DNA of 64,000 nucleotides, from contig NZ_CP119127.1 in assembly GCF_030128825.1 (NCBI RefSeq), forward strand, positions 3,771,501 through 3,835,500. The letters run 5' to 3'. Under the pieces are notes generated by a model. That model made no database searches and was not told the origin of the DNA. It was given only the letters and a program-made list of their open reading frames with translations. Shown piece by piece: positions 60,134 to 64,000 of this stretch. The stretch comes from Sphingobium sp. WTD-1 (GTDB lineage: Bacteria; Pseudomonadota; Alphaproteobacteria; Sphingomonadales; Sphingomonadaceae). The position numbers were made by a program, and so were the translations under genes. The number at the start of each line of letters is the position of its first letter. Within the stretch, counting starts at the first letter, position 1.

Positions 60134-61348
60134 TCACCCTACGCCCCGCTCAACCGAACGCGGCGTTGGCGCGAAACGCAACACCGAATAACCGCACAGC
60201 GCGGACAGCAAGGATCCGCCAAGGATGCCGATCTTGGCCTCCTCGACCAGCAATGGTTGCCCCGGAAAGGCGAGCGCGCCGATAAACAGGCTCATGGTGA
60301 AGCCAATGCCGCACAACAGCGCCATGCCGTAAATCTGCACCCAGGTTGCCCCCGAAGGCCGCGCCGCGATACCCAGCTTCTGCGCCAGCCAGATACTGCC
60401 GAATACGCCCAGCTGCTTGCCGACCAACAACCCCAGCGCCACGCCGATCGGCAAGGGGCTGAGCAAAGCGCCGATCGCGTCGCCGTTGAGGGTGATGCCG
60501 GCATTGGCAAAACCGAAGAGCGGCACGATCAGATAAGCGCTCCAGGGATGGATCAGATGCTCCAGGCGATGGAGCGGACTGTCCACCGCATCGGGCGCCC
60601 CCGGCGTACGATTAACCGGGATGGTGATGGCGGCGAGCACGCCCGCGATCGTGGCATGCACGCCCGACAGCAGCATCAGATACCAAAGCAGCAGGAAGCC
60701 GATGAGATAAGGTGCCAAGGCCCGCACGCCGACACGGTTCATGCCGAACATGACCAGCAGGACGACAAAGGCGCCGGCCAAAGCCATGATATCCAGCCCC
60801 TGGCTATAGGCCAGCGCAATGATCGCCACCGCGCCCATGTCGTCGACGATCGCGACAGCCGTCAGGAACAGCTTGATCGATGCGGGAGCCCGCGATCCCA
60901 GCAACGCCAGAACTCCGATCGCAAAGGCAATATCGGTGGCCGCCGGGATCGCCCAGCCGCGCGCCAGGGCCGGTTCCCCAGCCGTAACGGCCAGATAGAC
61001 CAGCGCCGGCGCGATCATGCCCGCCCCCGCCGCGATGAAAGGCAGGCGCCGCCTCTCCCAGGTGGACAGGCCACCATCGACGAACTCACGCTTGATCTCC
61101 AACCCGACGAGCAGGAAGAAGATCGCCATCAATCCGTCATTGACCCACAAATGGATCGTCATGGGACCGAGTGCGGGAGCAAGCACCGGCCCCGTCACCA
61201 TATGGAAGATGTCATGATAGACATGGCCGGCAGCACCCGGAAGATTCGCCATGATCATTGCGATCGCGGCCGAAATCATCAGCAAGACGCCACTGCCTGC
61301 TTCTCCCTTCAGGAAATTCCTGAGGGCGGACACGGGCCGTTCGGTCAC
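60134..61348 (-). CDS. nhaA: NhaA Na+/H+ antiporter
   Basis: 404 residues, about 12 membrane segments. The ion-binding Asp pair is visible in FLTAVAIVDDMGAVAIIALAYSQG. Other family blocks are the DGLMAIFFLLVGLEIKREFVDGGLS motif and AIPAATDIAFAIGVLALLGSRAPASIKLFL. It exports Na+ in exchange for protons for pH and salt homeostasis. Full length and normal. Host gene. Confidence 0.95.
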   Translation of the reverse strand: MTERPVSALRNFLKGEAGSGVLLMISAAIAMIMANLPGAAGHVYHDIFHMVTGPVLAPALGPMTIHLWVNDGLMAIFFLLVGLEIKREFVDGGLSTWERRRLPFIAAGAGMIAPALVYLAVTAGEPALARGWAIPAATDIAFAIGVLALLGSRAPASIKLFLTAVAIVDDMGAVAIIALAYSQGLDIMALAGAFVVLLVMFGMNRVGVRALAPYLIGFLLLWYLMLLSGVHATIAGVLAAITIPVNRTPGAPDAVDSPLHRLEHLIHPWSAYLIVPLFGFANAGITLNGDAIGALLSPLPIGVALGLLVGKQLGVFGSIWLAQKLGIAARPSGATWVQIYGMALLCGIGFTMSLFIGALAFPGQPLLVEEAKIGILGGSLLSALCGYSVLRFAPTPRSVERGVG

Positions 61349-61534
61349 GTCTCTTCTCCATAAGTGCTTGCCGATGTTACCATTCCTTCCCCTTAGGGAA
61401 ATTTCCGCTCAGGTCCAACCCAGATCCGCCGGCCAATGTTGAAAGATTTTCTCCAAAATACTTGGAAGACCGCTGTTCTCATGACATAAATTCGCCCTGC
61501 CGCATGGCGATCGGGACAGGGGAAATCCGGGATC

Positions 61535-62929
61535 GTGGGGGACATGCTCTTTGGCGCGCTACAGGCGCTGCATTATGAGATATTGTTGTTCGCGGCCATC
61601 GGCTTTGCGTTGGGCGGGCTGGATGATCTGGCGATCGACCTGCTATTCCTGATCCGCCGCGCCTGGCGGGCGGTTCGGCATCCTCGCCGCCTCCGCATGA
61701 CGATGGCAACATTGCCGCCGTCATCGACGCCAGGCCGTATCGCCATCTTCATTCCCGCCTGGCAGGAAGCGGACGTCGTCGGCGCCATGCTGCGCCATGC
61801 CGTGCATTGCTGGGGCGATGCCGATTATCGCATATTCGTCGGCGCCTATCCCAATGATCCGGCGACGATCGACGCAATCGCATCGGCCGCCATCGATCAA
61901 CCGCATATCATATTGTGCCTGAATGATCGCCCCGGCCCGACCACGAAGGCCGATTGCCTGAATATCAACTGGCGTAGCATGCTGGCGGAGGAAGGCCGAA
62001 GCGGCGTCCGATTCAAGGCTATCGTCATGCACGATGCGGAAGACGTCGTACATGCCGATGAAATTCGCCTGTTCGATCACATGATCGACCGGTTCGCACT
62101 GGTGCAGTTGCCGGTCCTGCCTTTGCCCGGTCGCGGCACCTGGTTTTCCCGCGCGATCGCCAATCATTATTGCGATGAGTTCGCGGAAGCTCATGGAAAG
62201 TCCCTGACTGTTAGAGAGTTTCTTGGCGCATCCATTCCATCCGCCGGTGTCGCCTGCGCGTTCGAACGAGACATATTGGCCGCGCTAGCCTCCCATCCCG
62301 ACGCAGGGCCGTTCGATCCGGGATCACTGACGGAAGATTATGAAGCCGGCCTGCGCATCGCCGACATGGGCGGCCGGGGCATCTTCCTGCGCATTCGTGA
62401 TGCACAGGGGCAACTGGTCGCAACCCGCGAATATTTTCCCGATAGCGTTCCGGCTGCCATCCGCCAGAAAGCCCGATGGATCATCGGCATTTCGCTCGCC
62501 GGATGGGACCGCATGGGCTGGCAGGGCGGCCCGGCCGAATGGTGGATGCGGATCAGGGACCGGCGCGCCACGCTGGCCGCATTGATCATTGTCGCTGCCT
62601 ACGCCACGCTGCTGCTCTGGAGCATATTGGAACTGGCGCGGCCTTTCCTGACTCAGCAGCAGCGACCGTCCGCGCCCCTGATCGACGCCCTGCTGACGCT
62701 CAATCTGTGGCTGATGGCATGGCGCATCATGATGCGCGCGGTCTTTGCCGGCCACGCTTATGGCTGGCGACATGGCCTGGCAGCGGTTCCGCGCATGTTC
62801 GTCGGCAACGCGATCGCCGTCCTTGCCGCCCGGCGCGCCGTGATCCTCTATGTCCAGTCGCTGCTGGGCAAGCCGCTGGTATGGGACAAGACGCAACATC
62901 GCTTCCCCGACATGGAGGAACAGGCATGA
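61535..62929 (+). CDS. NfrB-like membrane glycosyltransferase
   Basis: 464 residues if GTG 61535 is the start (461 from the ATG at 61544). Family GT2 features: IAIFIPAWQEADVVGAMLRHAVHCWG at the start of the catalytic domain, VMHDAEDVVHADEIRLFDHM (metal-binding acidic motif), GSLTEDYEAGLRIADMGGRG (catalytic Asp) and IRQKARWIIGISLAGWDRMGWQGG (a variant of the Q-x-x-RW motif). An N-terminal and two or three C-terminal membrane segments. It resembles NfrB, the inner-membrane partner in N4 phage adsorption, which makes a surface polysaccharide. Overlaps the next gene by ATGA. Confidence 0.8.
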   Translation: MGDMLFGALQALHYEILLFAAIGFALGGLDDLAIDLLFLIRRAWRAVRHPRRLRMTMATLPPSSTPGRIAIFIPAWQEADVVGAMLRHAVHCWGDADYRIFVGAYPNDPATIDAIASAAIDQPHIILCLNDRPGPTTKADCLNINWRSMLAEEGRSGVRFKAIVMHDAEDVVHADEIRLFDHMIDRFALVQLPVLPLPGRGTWFSRAIANHYCDEFAEAHGKSLTVREFLGASIPSAGVACAFERDILAALASHPDAGPFDPGSLTEDYEAGLRIADMGGRGIFLRIRDAQGQLVATREYFPDSVPAAIRQKARWIIGISLAGWDRMGWQGGPAEWWMRIRDRRATLAALIIVAAYATLLLWSILELARPFLTQQQRPSAPLIDALLTLNLWLMAWRIMMRAVFAGHAYGWRHGLAAVPRMFVGNAIAVLAARRAVILYVQSLLGKPLVWDKTQHRFPDMEEQA

Positions 62930-63966
62930 CCGGATCATCGGCTGATGGACGGCCGGTGCGCTTCTTTTTCATGCTGTGCATCGGCTGGACCGGCATGCGC
63001 CTGTTCGGCACGATTGCCTCCAGCCCACCCCCACCTGTAATAGCGCCAGCACCTTCCAAGGCTGCATGGGTCAGCGCGCCGACGAAAAAGGTCGTCAAAG
63101 GGCGCGTGATCATGATTGCCGCCGAAGCAAACACGCCAACCAACCAATTACTGCCGAGCCATATAATCCGTTCGTTCAGGCCATCCCCGACATCCTATCG
63201 CGTTGCACCGCTATCGATCGCATGGTCCATGCGCCCAGCGCCCCATAACCAAAGCAATCACCCCGCCCGTACGAAGCGCATAGACCCTCTCGCCATTTCC
63301 GTATCAACAGCACCAGCTATGGATCAGAAGCGATGGCAAGGCAGTGCCTGGCTGCTCTGGCGCTCCGGCGGCGGTTCATCGGCCGATCTCGCCACTGTCG
63401 GGCGCCTGGGTGGATCGCAGAGCGGCGCGCGGCTCGACTTCGACCTGACACCCCGATCCTCAGGGCGACTTGCGGGCTATGGCCGGGTTACGACGGCACT
63501 CCAGTCCCCCGAAGCGCCCGAGACTGCGATCGGCTTATCCTACCAGCCGATCCGCCACCTGGCCGTCAGCTTGGCTGCAGAACGACGAATAGCGCTTGAT
63601 GCCGAGGCCCGTAACGCGTTCGCCCTGCTCCTTGTGGGTGGCTTTGGCCCTGCGCCAGTCGCAGGTCCGATTGAGGCAAGTCTCTACGCGCAGACCGGCA
63701 TGGTGGGACTGCATAAGCGCGACCTTTTCATCGACGGAAAATTCTCGCTGCTCGCGCCGGTCAAGGACAGTCCTCTGCGCGTTGGCCTCAGCCTGTCTGG
63801 CGGTGCGCAACCCGATGTCGAACGACTGGATATCGGCCCCGAAATCCAGTTTCGCCTGCCCCTTCCAGCGATCGCCGCACGCATCGGGATCGAATGGCGT
63901 GAACGTGTCGCCGGTCAAGCCAAACCGGCTTCCGGCCTGGCGGTCACGCTCGCCGCCGATTTTTAG
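62926..63966 (+). CDS. Putative outer-membrane or secretion partner of the NfrB-like enzyme
   Basis: 346 residues from the ATG at 62926, coupled to the glycosyltransferase. The N-terminal 100 residues are variable (an uncleaved-looking hydrophobic start, then a Pro/Ala/Ser-rich stretch). From about 145 on, alternating strands (WQGSAWLLWRSGGGSSADLATVGRLGGSQSGARLDFDL, AGYGRVTTAL, IGLSYQPIRHLAVSLAAERRIAL, GPIEASLYAQTGMVG, LRVGLSLSGGAQPDVERLDIGPEIQFRL) are those of a beta-barrel, like the NfrA C-terminal region. It may form the outer-membrane exit for the polymer. Assignment by layout and context. Confidence 0.6.
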   Translation: MTGSSADGRPVRFFFMLCIGWTGMRLFGTIASSPPPPVIAPAPSKAAWVSAPTKKVVKGRVIMIAAEANTPTNQLLPSHIIRSFRPSPTSYRVAPLSIAWSMRPAPHNQSNHPARTKRIDPLAISVSTAPAMDQKRWQGSAWLLWRSGGGSSADLATVGRLGGSQSGARLDFDLTPRSSGRLAGYGRVTTALQSPEAPETAIGLSYQPIRHLAVSLAAERRIALDAEARNAFALLLVGGFGPAPVAGPIEASLYAQTGMVGLHKRDLFIDGKFSLLAPVKDSPLRVGLSLSGGAQPDVERLDIGPEIQFRLPLPAIAARIGIEWRERVAGQAKPASGLAVTLAADF

Positions 63967-64000
63967 CCTGCCAGCCATCTCCCGGCTTTCGCTCGGAGTC

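Noticed and set aside
60107..61363. 418-residue plus-strand frame opposite nhaA
   Set aside because: Low-complexity Arg/Gln/His-rich shadow of the NhaA coding strand.

Overview
The window is a 64 kb piece of an alphaproteobacterial chromosome, most likely a sphingomonad (Sphingobium/Sphingomonas type). This rests on the GC-rich host genes with their familiar protein sequences: UvrA, a 56-residue antitoxin paired with a ParE-like toxin, EtfAB, SucC, NhaA and an NfrB-like glycosyltransferase. The left host flank runs from 1 to about 9.95 kb and the right flank from about 59.6 kb to the end.

From 9955 to 59604 lies one integrated element: a tailed temperate phage of siphovirus type, clearly less GC-rich than its flanks. 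It has split a host gene of the low-affinity iron permease family. The N-terminal part is at 9773-9962 and the C-terminal part at 59597-59813. Joining them at the shared 8 bp core CTTCCTGA restores a 132-codon gene. Joining the two phage-side ends gives an attP with perfect 11 bp inverted arms. A large serine recombinase (10013-11593) sits next to attL.

Prologue of the prophage (10-21.8 kb): integrase, small early-type genes, a DUF2958 protein, an IS256-family insertion, an AbiJ/HEPN-like abortive-infection protein, the small terminase, a second serine recombinase, a DUF3800 protein and an exported protein. Virion module (21.8-45.8 kb): large terminase, DUF4055-type portal, Mu-F-like head protein, scaffold, major capsid, connectors, tail terminator, tail tube, tail-assembly chaperones with a GGGAAAC -1 frameshift site, a 1274-residue tape measure, two tail proteins and a giant modular tail-fibre gene. 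Then come holin-like genes (46.2-46.6 kb), a minus-strand block of unknown phage genes (46.6-50.6 kb), an IS-rich zone holding the endolysin and a small nuclease-like gene (51.6-55.8 kb), a primase-like gene, and four small genes before attR. I recognised no CI-type repressor and no DNA polymerase.

Six IS copies sit inside the prophage and none in the flanks: one IS256-like, two identical 849 bp IS5-family elements, two identical 848 bp elements of a second IS5-family type, and one IS1380-like. Five of the six lie in phage genes. Removing each of the five with one copy of its target duplication restores an open frame (giant fibre, endolysin, coiled-coil gene, a 134-residue gene) or the original stop codon (nuclease-like gene). 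The prophage was therefore intact recently and has been disabled by IS insertion. Without the IS it would be about 43.3 kb.

The most unusual regulatory signal is a TAAATA box. It occurs 5' of thirteen plus-strand transcription units, nearly all of them terminase, head, tail and lysis genes, and resembles the T4 late promoter core. In four cases it lies 10-11 nt before the start codon with no Shine-Dalgarno sequence, which suggests leaderless late mRNAs.
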